A stretch of 64,000 nucleotides of DNA. Origin: Brevibacterium sp. RIT 803. Lineage in GTDB: Bacteria; Actinomycetota; Actinomycetes; Actinomycetales; Brevibacteriaceae. Below the pieces are notes generated by a model. The model was not told where the DNA came from. It made no database searches and worked only from the letters and a program-made list of their open reading frames with translations. Positions 52,828-61,862 of the stretch are shown here, piece by piece. The translations under genes and the position numbers were made by a program. The DNA lies in assembly GCF_016892625.1 (NCBI RefSeq), contig NZ_JAFEMW010000001.1, forward strand, positions 186,001 to 250,000, read 5' to 3'. Position 1 is the stretch's first letter, and every line of letters starts with the position of its first letter.

Positions 52828-53601
52828 ATGATCGCCGCCCAAAGACGAAACGTGATCATCGAGACGATCGAACGAGACGGCGCCGTCTCCATCGCCGCCC
52901 TTTCGGATCTGCTGAGCACCTCAGCGGTGACGGTCCGTCGTGATCTCGATCAGCTCGCTGATGAAGGACGCCTGACCCGTACCCACGGAGGCGCGGTCGC
53001 CTTCTCCAGTGCCCGCGAATCGACGTATGCAGAGAAGCTCGAGCAGGCACTGGCGGAGAAGACTGCGATTGCGCGGGCCGCAGCCAAACATGTGCGCAAC
53101 GGCGATGTCGTCGCCCTGGGCCCCGGCACCACGACCGAGCTGCTTGCCAAGGAACTCAGCGATCGCTCGGGCATCCGCATCGTCACCAATTCCCTCCTCG
53201 TCGCCGAGGCGATGGTCTCCTCCCCCGACGTCGAAGTCATCGTCGTCGGTGGAATCCTGCGGCACTCGATCCGAGCCTTCGTCGGCGGCGGCACGGTCTC
53301 AGCGCTTTTGGGCCTGAGAGCGGACACGGTATTCCTCTCGGGCAACGGGCTGGCCGCGGACTTCGGCCTCTCCACTCCCGCATTTCCTGTGGCCGACACC
53401 GACCGAGCCATGGCCGCCGGAGCCGGAAAGGTCACCGCGCTCGTCGACCACACGAAGGTCGGCCTGCGCTCCTCGGTGCTCACGGTCCCCACGGAGGAGA
53501 TCGACCAGCTGATCACGGATTCCGGCAGCGACGGCGCCGAGCTGGATGCACTGCGCACCGCCGGCATCGATGTCGAGGTCACCAGCACCTCAGCGAGCTG
53601 A
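52828..53601 (+). CDS. DeoR family regulator, likely regulator of the galactose-type cluster
   Basis: Regulator of 257 residues: HTH (VSIAALSDLLSTSAVTVRRDLDQLADEGRLTRTHGGA, key block TVRRDLDQLADEG) and a sugar-phosphate sensor domain with LGPGTTTELLAKEL, IVTNSLLVAEAM, VVGGILRHS and HTKVGLRS. It lies 10 bases after the IclR gene and probably shares its transcript. A shared motif near three cluster promoters (53692, 58472, 63066) is a candidate for its operator. Effector probably a sugar phosphate. Confidence 0.9.
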   Translation: MIAAQRRNVIIETIERDGAVSIAALSDLLSTSAVTVRRDLDQLADEGRLTRTHGGAVAFSSARESTYAEKLEQALAEKTAIARAAAKHVRNGDVVALGPGTTTELLAKELSDRSGIRIVTNSLLVAEAMVSSPDVEVIVVGGILRHSIRAFVGGGTVSALLGLRADTVFLSGNGLAADFGLSTPAFPVADTDRAMAAGAGKVTALVDHTKVGLRSSVLTVPTEEIDQLITDSGSDGAELDALRTAGIDVEVTSTSAS

Positions 53602-53670
53602 CCGGCGACTCGCGCCCAGCTCGCCGGAGCCTCTCGACCTCTCGATCTGATGACGATCAGGTGTCACTTC

Positions 53671-53700
53671 TTGATTGTTTTGTTGTGATTCTGATAACTT
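53671..53700 (+). promoter_or_regulatory. Candidate promoter of the sugar ABC operon
   Basis: TTGATT (53671-53676) and TAACTT (53695-53700) are separated by 18 bases, about 50 bases before the binding-protein start. The -10 lies within the proposed operator at 53692-53711, which fits repression. Confidence 0.45.
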
Positions 53701-53711
53701 CTGATCAATCG
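53692..53711 (+). promoter_or_regulatory. Candidate DeoR operator, site A (sugar ABC operon)
   Basis: TGATAACTTCTGATCAATCG. Two TGAT elements are spaced by 10 bases. It aligns with sites B (58472-58491) and C (63066-63085) read on the other strand as TGATnnnnnnTGA. Confidence 0.45.
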
Positions 53712-53746
53712 CGGCGATGGCGCCGTGCTGGACAGAAGAGGTACCT

Positions 53747-54835
53747 ATGAAAACCGCACCACCGCGTTCAGTCCTCCAGGCCACTGCATTCCGAGTGTCC
53801 GCAGTCGCGGCAGCAGGTGCTCTCCTGCTGTCCGGCTGCACGAACGAAGGGTCGACGTCCGATCCGACGAGCAGCGGCGAGGCCGCCCAGGCAGCCGACA
53901 GCGCAGGTTCTTCAGGCCCCACCTGCACGATGGACGACTACGGAGTCGACACGATCGATCTCAAAGGGGCCAAGATCGGCTTCTCCCAATCAGAACCGGA
54001 CTCTGCGAGCTTCAGAGCCGCAGAGACGAAGTCACTCAAAGACGCAGCCAAAGAGGCGGGATCAGATCTCGTCGTCACCAATGCCAACAATGAACTGCCC
54101 AAGCAGATCAGCGATATCGAGAATCTGCTCAGCCAGGATATCAAGGCACTGGTCATCGCCCCGGTCAACTCCGACGGTCTGGACTCTGCACTCAAGGCGG
54201 CCAAGGAGAAGAAGGTTCCTGTGGTCACCATCGACCGCAAGGTGACCAACAAATCCTGCGATGACTACCTCACGTTCATCGGCTCGGACTTCGTCAAACA
54301 GGGCGAGCGCGCCGCCGACGCCCTGGCGAAGGCCACAGACGAAAAGGCCAAGGTCGCGGTTCTGCTCGGCCCCTCGGGCAACAACGTCACCGATGGTCGG
54401 CAGAAGGGCTTCAAGGACCAGGTCAAGGCCGAGTATCCCGACATCGAGATCGTCGCGGAGCAGACGGCCAACGCCTCACGGTCGGAGGGCCAGGAAGTCA
54501 CGGCTCAGCTTCTCCAGTCGAATCCCGAGATCGACGCCGTCTACGCCTTCAACGACGAAGAGGGCCTGGGCGCGATGGCTGCGATCCAGGAAGCGGGCAA
54601 GACACCGGGTGAGCAGGTCAAGATCGTGTCCATCGACGGCACGAAGAATGCGGTGGAGGCCATCGTCGACGGCAAGTACAACGCGGTCATCGAATCCAAC
54701 CCTCGGTTCGGTCCGCTGGTGTTCGACACCCTCACGAAGTTCTACGACGGTGAGAAGATCCCTGAGGACATCATCATCAAGGACGGCGAATACACCTCCG
54801 ACAATGCACAGCAGCAGGTCGGACAGGCATTCTGA
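53747..54835 (+). CDS. Sugar ABC transporter substrate-binding lipoprotein (YtfQ-like)
   Basis: Extracellular binding lipoprotein of 362 residues with lipobox LLLSGC (Cys31) and a type I periplasmic-binding fold (Peripla_BP_4). KIGFSQSEPDSASFRAAETKSLKDAAKEAG, LVIAPVNSDGLDSALKAA and VSIDGTKNAVEAIVDGKYNAVIE resemble the galactofuranose-binding YtfQ, including the FRAAET element. Substrate galactofuranose or galactose is inference from this and the gal genes downstream. GAAGAGG precedes ATG 53747. The frame from 53717 is rejected. Confidence 0.87.
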   Translation: MKTAPPRSVLQATAFRVSAVAAAGALLLSGCTNEGSTSDPTSSGEAAQAADSAGSSGPTCTMDDYGVDTIDLKGAKIGFSQSEPDSASFRAAETKSLKDAAKEAGSDLVVTNANNELPKQISDIENLLSQDIKALVIAPVNSDGLDSALKAAKEKKVPVVTIDRKVTNKSCDDYLTFIGSDFVKQGERAADALAKATDEKAKVAVLLGPSGNNVTDGRQKGFKDQVKAEYPDIEIVAEQTANASRSEGQEVTAQLLQSNPEIDAVYAFNDEEGLGAMAAIQEAGKTPGEQVKIVSIDGTKNAVEAIVDGKYNAVIESNPRFGPLVFDTLTKFYDGEKIPEDIIIKDGEYTSDNAQQQVGQAF

Positions 54836-54836
54836 C

Positions 54837-56408
54837 GTGGCGGAGCCCGGATCCCCCTCGGCCGAGACTCAGCCGGCATCGGCAACCCAGCCTGTGCTGT
54901 CTGCGCGTGGACTGAATAAGTCCTTCTCCGGCGTGCATGTGCTCCGCGATGTCGACTTCGCTCTCGGCCCCGGGACCATCCACACGATTGTGGGTGAGAA
55001 CGGGGCTGGGAAGTCGACCCTGATCAAGTCGCTGACCGGGGTCTATCAGGCGGATTCCGGCAGCATCGAACTTGCCGGGACCCCGGTGTCATTCAACCAT
55101 CCGTCCCAGGCTCAGGACGCGGGGATCTCGACCGTCTACCAGGAGGTCAACCTCGTCCCGCTCCTCTCGGTCGCGCGCAACATCTTCCTCGGACGTGAGC
55201 CTCGCACGCGCCTGGGACTCATCAACCTCAAGGAGCTGAATTCTCGTGCCGCCGAGGTGGTGGCCGACCTGGGAATCGACGTCGACGTGACCGCCGAGCT
55301 AGGTGCGCTGGGGTTGGGGGTCCAGCAGATGATCGCGCTGGCGCGGGCCGTGACCACCGAGGCGAAGGTCATCATCATGGACGAGCCGACCTCCTCACTC
55401 GAACGGCGCGAGGTCGACGTCCTCTTCGGAGTCGCACGTCGGCTCCGGGATCAGGGTGCTGGGATCGTCTTCGTCTCCCACCGTCTCGACGAGCTGTGGG
55501 ATCTCTGCGACGAGGTCACGATCCTCCGCGATGGTGAGGTCGTCCACACCGGTGCGATGGCTGACCTTGATCGCCGATCCCTCATCTCGGCCATGCTGGG
55601 CCGCGACATCGCCGAGCACGGCATGACATCGTTCGCTGAGGATTCTCCCTCCGCTGCAGACTCTTCCCCCACCGCCGAAGTGGTGCTCGAGGCAATCGGA
55701 CTGAATGCTCCGGGACATCTGCACGACGTCGATGTCGAGGTTCGGGCCGGTGAGATCATCGGCCTGGCCGGACTGCTGGGATCAGGACGCAGCGAAACCG
55801 TCAAGGCGATCTACGGTGCCCTCGACACGAGCGCCGGTTCGGTCGCCGTCAACGGTGCACCCATTCGACGACAATCGGTGCCTGCGGCACTGAAGGCCGG
55901 CATCGCTCTGCTCTCCGAAGACCGCAAATCCGAAGGCATCGTGCCTGAGCTCTCCGTCCGCGACAACATCGTCCTGGGCATCCTGTCCCGTGTGGCCACT
56001 GCCGGAGTGCTGTCGCGAAAGAAGATCGACGAACTCGTCGACACCTACATCGATCGTCTGGGAATCAAGGTGGCTTCGCCCAGACAGCTCATTTCGGAAC
56101 TCTCGGGAGGCAACCAGCAGAAGGTCCTCATCGCCAGATGGCTGGCCACCCAGCCGTCGGTCTTCCTCCTCGATGAACCCACCCGCGGAATAGATGTCGG
56201 AGCCAAGCAGGAGGTCCAGGCACTCATCGACGAACTCGCTGATCGGGGGATGGCCGTCGTCCTCATCTCCTCGGAGACCGAGGAACTCGTGGCCGGATCC
56301 GAATCCGTCATCGTGCTGCGTGACGGTGAGATCAGCGAGATCCTCACCGGCGATGAGGTCGACAACACGCGCCTCCTGCAGTCTCTGGTCTCGGGAGGTC
56401 GGGAATGA
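54837..56408 (+). CDS. Sugar ABC transporter ATPase, two-domain (YtfR-like)
   Basis: Double ATPase of 523 residues. First domain: GENGAGKSTLIKSLTG, divergent signature LGLGVQQMIALARA and IIMDEPTSSL. Second: degenerate Walker A GLLGSGRSETVKA, signature LSGGNQQKVLIARWL and LLDEPTRGIDVG. Such paired domains are standard in RbsA/MglA/YtfR systems. No ATG is near, so I place the start at GTG 54837, one base after the upstream stop. The first 20 residues (Pro/Ser/Ala-rich) are not conserved. The stop overlaps the next start by four bases. Confidence 0.88.
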   Translation: MAEPGSPSAETQPASATQPVLSARGLNKSFSGVHVLRDVDFALGPGTIHTIVGENGAGKSTLIKSLTGVYQADSGSIELAGTPVSFNHPSQAQDAGISTVYQEVNLVPLLSVARNIFLGREPRTRLGLINLKELNSRAAEVVADLGIDVDVTAELGALGLGVQQMIALARAVTTEAKVIIMDEPTSSLERREVDVLFGVARRLRDQGAGIVFVSHRLDELWDLCDEVTILRDGEVVHTGAMADLDRRSLISAMLGRDIAEHGMTSFAEDSPSAADSSPTAEVVLEAIGLNAPGHLHDVDVEVRAGEIIGLAGLLGSGRSETVKAIYGALDTSAGSVAVNGAPIRRQSVPAALKAGIALLSEDRKSEGIVPELSVRDNIVLGILSRVATAGVLSRKKIDELVDTYIDRLGIKVASPRQLISELSGGNQQKVLIARWLATQPSVFLLDEPTRGIDVGAKQEVQALIDELADRGMAVVLISSETEELVAGSESVIVLRDGEISEILTGDEVDNTRLLQSLVSGGRE

Positions 56409-57373
56409 CCGGAGCCGCAGCCACCACCTCGGCGCCGGTGAGACGCTCAACCTCGGTGCGCACGTGGATCGCCGCCTACGGTGTCTACCTCGCTCTTGCC
56501 CTGCTCGTCGTCGTCAACGTCATCATCACCCCGCACTTCCTCACCGTGTCCAACCTGCGCCTGCAGCTGATCCAGACCGCGCCGGTGCTCATCGTCGCTC
56601 TCGGGATGGCGATGGTCATCGGCACGAAGGGCATCGATCTCTCCGTCGGCAGCGTCATGGCCCTGTCGGCCGCGGTCATGCCGCTCTACATCGGGTATGG
56701 GACGATGCCGGCGATCATCGTGGGCATCGTCGCCGGTGGGCTCAGCGGGCTGATGATCGGCCTCCTCGTCTCCCATTTCGGGCTCCAACCGATCGTCGCC
56801 ACCCTCGCCGTCCTCATCGGCGGACGGGGTTTGGCCAATGTCATCGGCGGTGAGATCAAGAATCTCTCCGATCCCGGCCTCGCGGTCCTGGGCACCGGTT
56901 CCATGTTGGGCGTGCCCTATTCGGTGCTCAGTGCGATCGTGTTCGTCATCCTGGTCGGCTTCCTCATGCGCCGGACCTCGTTCGGAGTCATGATCGAGGC
57001 GATCGGCGGCAACAAACGTGCAGCTGAGCTTGCCGGCATTCGGATCAAGTCGGTGCTCGTCACCGTCTATGTCCTCTCCGGCCTGCTCGCGGCCTTCGCC
57101 GGGATTCTCGTCGCCGCCCGGTCACAGGCCAGCGACCCGCGCACCCTAGGTCTGCTCATGGAGCTCTCCGCCATCGCAGCCGTCGTCATCGGCGGAACGT
57201 CGCTGGGCGGCGGCCGCGTCAGAGTCCTCGGCACCGTCGGAGGCGCACTGCTCATGCAGCTCATCGTCTCCACCTTGGTCTCCCACAATGTTGCGGACTC
57301 GATCTCGCAGATGGTCCAGGCCGTGGTGATCGTCGTCGCGGTCGCGCTCCAAGTCGGGAGGAGGAGAACATGA
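56405..57373 (+). CDS. Sugar ABC transporter permease (YtfT-like)
   Basis: Inner-membrane permease of 322 residues with about 8-10 helices, BPD_transp_2/RbsC family. Characteristic blocks are VIGTKGIDLSVGSVMALSAAVMP, AIGGNKRAAELAGIRIKSVLVTVYVLSGLLAAFAGILVAAR and AAVVIGGTSLGGGRVRVLGTVGGALLMQLI. It overlaps the ATPase and the second permease by four bases each (ATGA). Confidence 0.88.
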   Translation: MTGAAATTSAPVRRSTSVRTWIAAYGVYLALALLVVVNVIITPHFLTVSNLRLQLIQTAPVLIVALGMAMVIGTKGIDLSVGSVMALSAAVMPLYIGYGTMPAIIVGIVAGGLSGLMIGLLVSHFGLQPIVATLAVLIGGRGLANVIGGEIKNLSDPGLAVLGTGSMLGVPYSVLSAIVFVILVGFLMRRTSFGVMIEAIGGNKRAAELAGIRIKSVLVTVYVLSGLLAAFAGILVAARSQASDPRTLGLLMELSAIAAVVIGGTSLGGGRVRVLGTVGGALLMQLIVSTLVSHNVADSISQMVQAVVIVVAVALQVGRRRT

Positions 57374-58464
57374 CGAACCAGGATCCCATCGATGTGGTCT
57401 CTGCCAACCAGACGGCTCGCTCACGCATCGAGATGCTGGCCAGACTGACCCAGCGCAACGGCGCCCTGGCCATTCTGCTCGGACTCGTGGTGATCACGTC
57501 GATCGCGTTTCCGTCCTTCGCCTCGGCGGGGAATCTGTCTCAGATCGCCCTGCAGTCCGCATTCCTCGCTCCCCCGGCCCTGGGGCTGACCTTCGTCATC
57601 TTCACCGGCGGAATCGATCTGTCCGTCGGATCGGTCTTCGCCCTCGGCGGCGTGCTTGCGGCGTGGGCCTCGCAGTACGGCTTCCTTGCCGCGGTGCTCC
57701 TGCCTCTCATCGTGTGCACACTGATCGGGCTCATCCAAGGGGCAATCATCGCCGGCACGTCGATCCCGGCATTCATCGTCACCCTGGCCGGACTCCTTTT
57801 CGCCCGGGGTCTGCTGCTGGCGCTGACCCAGGAGGGCTCTGAAACGTACAAGGTGCCCGCCGAGGCGGCGTTCCTCCAGCTCAGCCGCGGCTCGTTTCTG
57901 GGATTGGGCTATCCGGTCTGGATCGTCATGGTCCTCTTCGCCATCGGCGTCCTCGTCCTGCATCGGACCTCCTATGGCTCCACCCTCCTGGCGATCGGAG
58001 GCCAACCGGATGCCGCTTCGCTGATGGGTCTGCCCGTGCTGCGCTCGACACTCATCGTCTATGCGGTCAGCGGCACGATGGCAGGTCTGGCCGGCGCCTT
58101 GACGGCCTCATACACGGCCTCCGGTGTCACGACTCTGGGAGTGGGCCTTGAACTCACCGCCATCGCCGCGGTCGTCCTGGGCGGGACCCTGCTCACCGGC
58201 GGGGCCGGCACGGTCGTCGGTTCGCTGGTCGGCGTCACGCTGCTGCAGGTAGTCGCCAATCTCATCAACCGCCTCGGGCTGACGAATTCGAACTGGCAGG
58301 CCGTCGTCAACGGTGCCGTCCTCCTCGTCGTCGCGGTCGCACAGGTTCTCCTCTCGCGGGTCCAGGCAACGGAGCGTGAGCGCAGACGCGGAGGCGAGGT
58401 CGCGGGTATCTCCGACACGCCGGGGGCAGGGGGAGAATCCCCGCTCACAGGCGAGCGATCATAA
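57370..58464 (+). CDS. Sugar ABC transporter permease (YjfF-like)
   Basis: Second permease, 364 residues, same family: FTGGIDLSVGSVFALGGVLAA, TLLAIGGQPDAASLMGLPVLRSTLIVYAVSGTMAGLAGALTAS and AAVVLGGTLLTGGAGTVVGSL. The final 35 residues are a Gly/Glu/Arg-rich cytosolic tail. Two distinct permeases plus one double ATPase are diagnostic of the YtfQRT-YjfF type. It ends the ABC operon. Confidence 0.88.
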   Translation: MTNQDPIDVVSANQTARSRIEMLARLTQRNGALAILLGLVVITSIAFPSFASAGNLSQIALQSAFLAPPALGLTFVIFTGGIDLSVGSVFALGGVLAAWASQYGFLAAVLLPLIVCTLIGLIQGAIIAGTSIPAFIVTLAGLLFARGLLLALTQEGSETYKVPAEAAFLQLSRGSFLGLGYPVWIVMVLFAIGVLVLHRTSYGSTLLAIGGQPDAASLMGLPVLRSTLIVYAVSGTMAGLAGALTASYTASGVTTLGVGLELTAIAAVVLGGTLLTGGAGTVVGSLVGVTLLQVVANLINRLGLTNSNWQAVVNGAVLLVVAVAQVLLSRVQATERERRRGGEVAGISDTPGAGGESPLTGERS

Positions 58465-58471
58465 ACAATCA

Positions 58472-58491
58472 AAACTTTTCATGTTCGATCA
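58472..58491 (-). promoter_or_regulatory. Candidate DeoR operator, site B (symporter gene)
   Basis: On the minus strand TGATCGAACATGAAAAGTTT, very close to site C (TGATCGAAAATGATCAGTTT; 17 of 20 identical). It lies between the ABC operon stop and the symporter gene, ending one base before the candidate -35. Confidence 0.5.
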
Positions 58492-58492
58492 C

Positions 58493-58521
58493 TGGAGATC
58501 GGTCGATCCGTCCTCTAGAGT
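58493..58521 (+). promoter_or_regulatory. Candidate promoter of the symporter gene
   Basis: TGGAGA (58493-58498) and TAGAGT (58516-58521) are separated by exactly 17 bases, about 60 bases before the TTG start. Operator-like site B abuts the -35. Confidence 0.5.
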
Positions 58522-58579
58522 ATCCGTTTGAGGTGGCTTTGATCACAAGGAGCCATTCACCGAAGACGTTGGAGGAACC

Positions 58580-60277
58580 TTGGAAGACATCCGCCTGGAC
58601 GCTCAGTGGATCGACTATCTGCTGATCGCGATCTACTTCGTATTCGTCCTCGGAATCGGCTGGTTCGCCAAGCGCGGCATCTCCTCGAGCATCGAGTTCC
58701 TTCTCTCCGGGCGCAGCCTTCCGGCATGGGTGACGGCCTTGGCCTTCGTCTCGGCGAACCTCGGTGCCGTCGAGATCATGGGGATGTCGGCCACCGGCGC
58801 CCAGTACGGCATGCCGACGATGCACTACTTCTGGATCGGCGCGGTCCCGGCGATGCTCTTCCTCGGTGTGGTCATGATGCCCTTCTACTACGGCTCGAAG
58901 GTCCGGTCCGTTCCCGAGTTCATGCGCAGACGCTTCGGCACCGGCGCCCACCTCGTCAACGCGCTGTCCTTCGCCGTCGCTCAGATCCTCATCGCCGGCG
59001 TCAACCTGTTCCTCCTCGGCACGATCGTCAATCGTCTCCTCGGTTGGCCGCTGTGGATCGCCCTGGTCGTCGCTGCCGCCATCGTCTTGTCATACATCAC
59101 GCTCGGCGGGCTGACCGCTGCCATCTACAATGAGGTGCTTCAATTCTTCGTCATCGTCGCGGCTCTGCTGCCGCTGACGATCATCGGCCTCAATCGCGTG
59201 GGCGGTTGGGACGGTCTTGTGGCGAAGGTCAGCAATGACGGCATGCTCGGGGCCGAACAGCTGAGCAGCTGGCCGGGAGAGCAGCTCTCCGGGTTCTCCA
59301 ACCCGGTGCTCTCGGTGGTCGGGATCGTGTTCGGGCTCGGCTTTGTGCTCTCCTTCGGCTACTGGACGACGAACTTCGTCGAGGTCCAACGTGCCATGGC
59401 TTCGAAGAGCATCAATGCCGCACGACTGACTCCGATCCTCGGCGCCTTCCCGAAGATGCTCATTCCGTTCATCGTCATCATTCCCGGAATGATCTCGGCG
59501 GTCCTCGTGACCCAGATGACGAAGTTCAAGCAGATCGCGTCCAGTGTGGACGAGGCGACCGCCCAGTCCCAGACCGGAGTGACCTACAACGATGCGCTCC
59601 TGCTGCTCATGCGCGAGGTTCTGCCCAACGGTCTGCTCGGCGTCGCCATCGCCGGCCTGCTCGCCGCGTTCATGGCCGGCATGGCCGCCAACATCTCCGC
59701 GTTCAACACCGTCTTCAGCTATGACCTGTGGCAGCAGTACGTGGTCAAGGACCGCGACGACGCCTACTACCTCAAGGTCGGCCGCTACGCCACGGTCGGC
59801 GCCTGCATCGTCGCGATCTTCACCGCTCTCATCGCCGGCAACTTCGCCAACCTCATGGACTACCTGCAGACTCTGTTCGGCTTCTTCAACGCACCGCTGT
59901 TCGCCACCTTCATCCTCGGTATGTTCTGGAAGCGCATGAGCCCGACTGCCGGCTGGGTCGGACTGGTCGGGGGCACCCTCTCGGCCGTCGCGGTATTCGT
60001 CCTCAGCGAGACCGGCGTGTTCGACCTGCCCGGTCAGGGCGCAGCGTTCCTTGCCGCCAGCACGGCGTTCGTCGTCGATATCCTCCTCTCGGTGATCGTC
60101 ACCTTCAGGACCACACCGAAGCCTGCCCATGAACTGCGAGGGCTCGTCTATTCGGAGACGCCGAAGACCGACTTCGAAGATCTCAGTGAACCGAAGCCCC
60201 CGATCTGGAAACGCCCGGTACCCGTTGCGGGAGTCGCGCTGGTCCTCGTCATCATCCTCAACGTGGTCTTCGGCTGA
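58580..60277 (+). CDS. Sodium:solute symporter (SSS family), sugar type
   Basis: Secondary carrier of 565 residues with about 13-14 helices. SSS/SGLT-like features are EFLLSGRSLPAWVTALAFVSANLGAVEIMGMSATGAQYGM (key block SLPAWVTALAF), FYYGSKVRSVPEFMRRRFG, and SGLT-like TLGGLTAAIYNEVLQFFVI. The start is TTG 58580; GGAGGAACC lies directly upstream and there is no ATG nearby. Location in the gal cluster and a candidate shared operator suggest galactose or a galactoside as substrate. The gene is followed by a small membrane partner. Confidence 0.88.
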   Translation: MEDIRLDAQWIDYLLIAIYFVFVLGIGWFAKRGISSSIEFLLSGRSLPAWVTALAFVSANLGAVEIMGMSATGAQYGMPTMHYFWIGAVPAMLFLGVVMMPFYYGSKVRSVPEFMRRRFGTGAHLVNALSFAVAQILIAGVNLFLLGTIVNRLLGWPLWIALVVAAAIVLSYITLGGLTAAIYNEVLQFFVIVAALLPLTIIGLNRVGGWDGLVAKVSNDGMLGAEQLSSWPGEQLSGFSNPVLSVVGIVFGLGFVLSFGYWTTNFVEVQRAMASKSINAARLTPILGAFPKMLIPFIVIIPGMISAVLVTQMTKFKQIASSVDEATAQSQTGVTYNDALLLLMREVLPNGLLGVAIAGLLAAFMAGMAANISAFNTVFSYDLWQQYVVKDRDDAYYLKVGRYATVGACIVAIFTALIAGNFANLMDYLQTLFGFFNAPLFATFILGMFWKRMSPTAGWVGLVGGTLSAVAVFVLSETGVFDLPGQGAAFLAASTAFVVDILLSVIVTFRTTPKPAHELRGLVYSETPKTDFEDLSEPKPPIWKRPVPVAGVALVLVIILNVVFG

Positions 60278-60294
60278 AGGAGCAAGTGAGAACA

Positions 60295-60579
60295 ATGAGC
60301 AAAGCCAACGAACTGACCAAGACCGCAGGTGCCTTCGACATCCGAAATTTCATCGGCGTGCTGCTGGGGATCTTCGGAGTCATCCTCGCCATCGCAGGTG
60401 TGGTCGACTACACCCCCGACGAGGCGGAGCGGACCGGCGGAATCGATGCCAACCTCTGGACGGGAATCGGCCTCATCCTCGCTGCGGTCTTCTTCATCGC
60501 CTGGGCCAGGCTGCGTCCGATTCGCATCATCGCCGATGAGTCGACCGAGGTGGCCGAGACCGGCGAGACCCGCGCCTAG
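60295..60579 (+). CDS. Small two-helix membrane protein paired with the symporter
   Basis: Predicted protein of 94 residues with two hydrophobic helices (FIGVLLGIFGVILAIAGVV and LWTGIGLILAAVFFIAWARL) and short polar ends. It starts 17 bases after the symporter stop, so the two are cotranscribed. ATG 60295 is preferred on codon grounds; GTG 60286 is closer to AAGGAG. I recognise no named family. An accessory or assembly subunit of the carrier is inference from the pairing. Confidence 0.7.
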   Translation: MSKANELTKTAGAFDIRNFIGVLLGIFGVILAIAGVVDYTPDEAERTGGIDANLWTGIGLILAAVFFIAWARLRPIRIIADESTEVAETGETRA

Positions 60580-60626
60580 TCCGGCCATGCGTTTCCACTG
60601 CCTCGTCGGCCGATTGTCCTGCCAGG

Positions 60627-61862
60627 TCAGGCGATTCTGCCCGCACCCTTTCCCGGACTGACTGCGAAGATATCGGGCCTGCGGAATCCGTGGTCGGCGA
60701 ACGTCGCGCGGACGGCCTCGCCAACCTGGTCGACATTCGCCGTGTCGACGAGTGCGATCGCCGAACCCCCGAAGCCGCCGCCGGTCATCCGCGCTCCGAT
60801 CGCACCGGCCGACATCGCTGCCGCGACAGCGGTGTCGAGTTCGGTGCACGAGACCTCATAGTCGTGGGCGAGGGAATCGTGTGAGGCAAGCAGAAGGTTT
60901 CCGATTCCGCGAATGCCGTGGCTCTCGCCGCCGCCCTCTAAGAGGTCGACCGTGGCTCGGACCCGGGCGTTCTCAGTCAAGACGTGCCGCACCCGCTTCT
61001 TCTGCTCCTCGTTGAGTGGGCCAAGGTCCACGCTCTCATCGAGTTCGCGCAGACTCGCAGCTCCGAGGATCCTGGCGGCCTCCTCACAGGTGCGGCGCCG
61101 GTCGCCGTATCCGCTCTCACTGTGAGAGTGGGACACGCGGGTATCAATGACAAGCAGCCGCAGCCCTTCGGCTTCGAGGTCGAAGGGGATCTGTCGAGTC
61201 CGAAGGTCCCGACAGTCGAGGAAGAGTGCATGCCCAGCCTCGGTCATGATCGAGGCCGCCTGATCGACGATTCCGGTTGGAGCCCCGACGAAGTCGTTCT
61301 CGGCGCGCTGGGTGAGCAGTGCCTTCTCTCGGTCGTCGAGTCCGATCCCGCAGATCTCGTCGAGGGCGATGAGAACCGCCACCTCGAGGGCATGGGAGGA
61401 AGACAGACCGGCTCCTACGGGGACACTCGATTCGATGTAGAGGTCGATGCCGCCGACGATCGTGCCCGTCGTCTTGGCGATCTCATCGACGACACCCGCC
61501 GGATGGCTGAGCCAGCTCGGCAGAGCTCCGGGGAGGAGTTCTTCGGCCGTGAACTGGCCTGCGAGCCTCTCCCCCGACTCGTCTCGATGGTCGGAGACGA
61601 TCCGAATGCTCTCCTCGCGCCGAGGCGGTGCCGCAGTTCCGTGTCCATGATCCTCCGAACGGCACTGAGGACGCCGGCCGATGGCCACGTGAACGGCCCT
61701 GTCAATGGCGATGGGAAGGACGAACCCGTTGTTGTAGTCGGTGTGTTCTCCGATGAGATTCACGCGCCCGGGAGCCCGGAAGCAGTCGTTCGGCGGATAG
61801 CCGAACACCGCCTCGAACTCGCGGCGCAGGCTGGGATCCGTCGGAGCGGTGGCCGCGCTCAT
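60627..61862 (-). CDS. galK: Galactokinase
   Basis: Phosphorylates galactose to galactose-1-phosphate. The 411 residues contain the GHMP motifs: FRAPGRVNLIGEHTDYNNGFVLP (signature at 29-51), PVGAGLSSSHALEVAVL (ATP binding) and GARMTGGGFGGSAIALV. A variable insert rich in His/Arg/Glu (CRSEDHGHGTAAPPRREES) lies after residue 60. ATG 61862 overlaps the galT stop by four bases. Convergent with the symporter partner gene. Confidence 0.96.
   Translation of the reverse strand: MSAATAPTDPSLRREFEAVFGYPPNDCFRAPGRVNLIGEHTDYNNGFVLPIAIDRAVHVAIGRRPQCRSEDHGHGTAAPPRREESIRIVSDHRDESGERLAGQFTAEELLPGALPSWLSHPAGVVDEIAKTTGTIVGGIDLYIESSVPVGAGLSSSHALEVAVLIALDEICGIGLDDREKALLTQRAENDFVGAPTGIVDQAASIMTEAGHALFLDCRDLRTRQIPFDLEAEGLRLLVIDTRVSHSHSESGYGDRRRTCEEAARILGAASLRELDESVDLGPLNEEQKKRVRHVLTENARVRATVDLLEGGGESHGIRGIGNLLLASHDSLAHDYEVSCTELDTAVAAAMSAGAIGARMTGGGFGGSAIALVDTANVDQVGEAVRATFADHGFRRPDIFAVSPGKGAGRIA

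Noticed and set aside
59090-60295. 401-codon minus-strand frame opposite the symporter gene
   Set aside because: Very acidic/His-rich shadow of a membrane protein gene; no start signal or family match.
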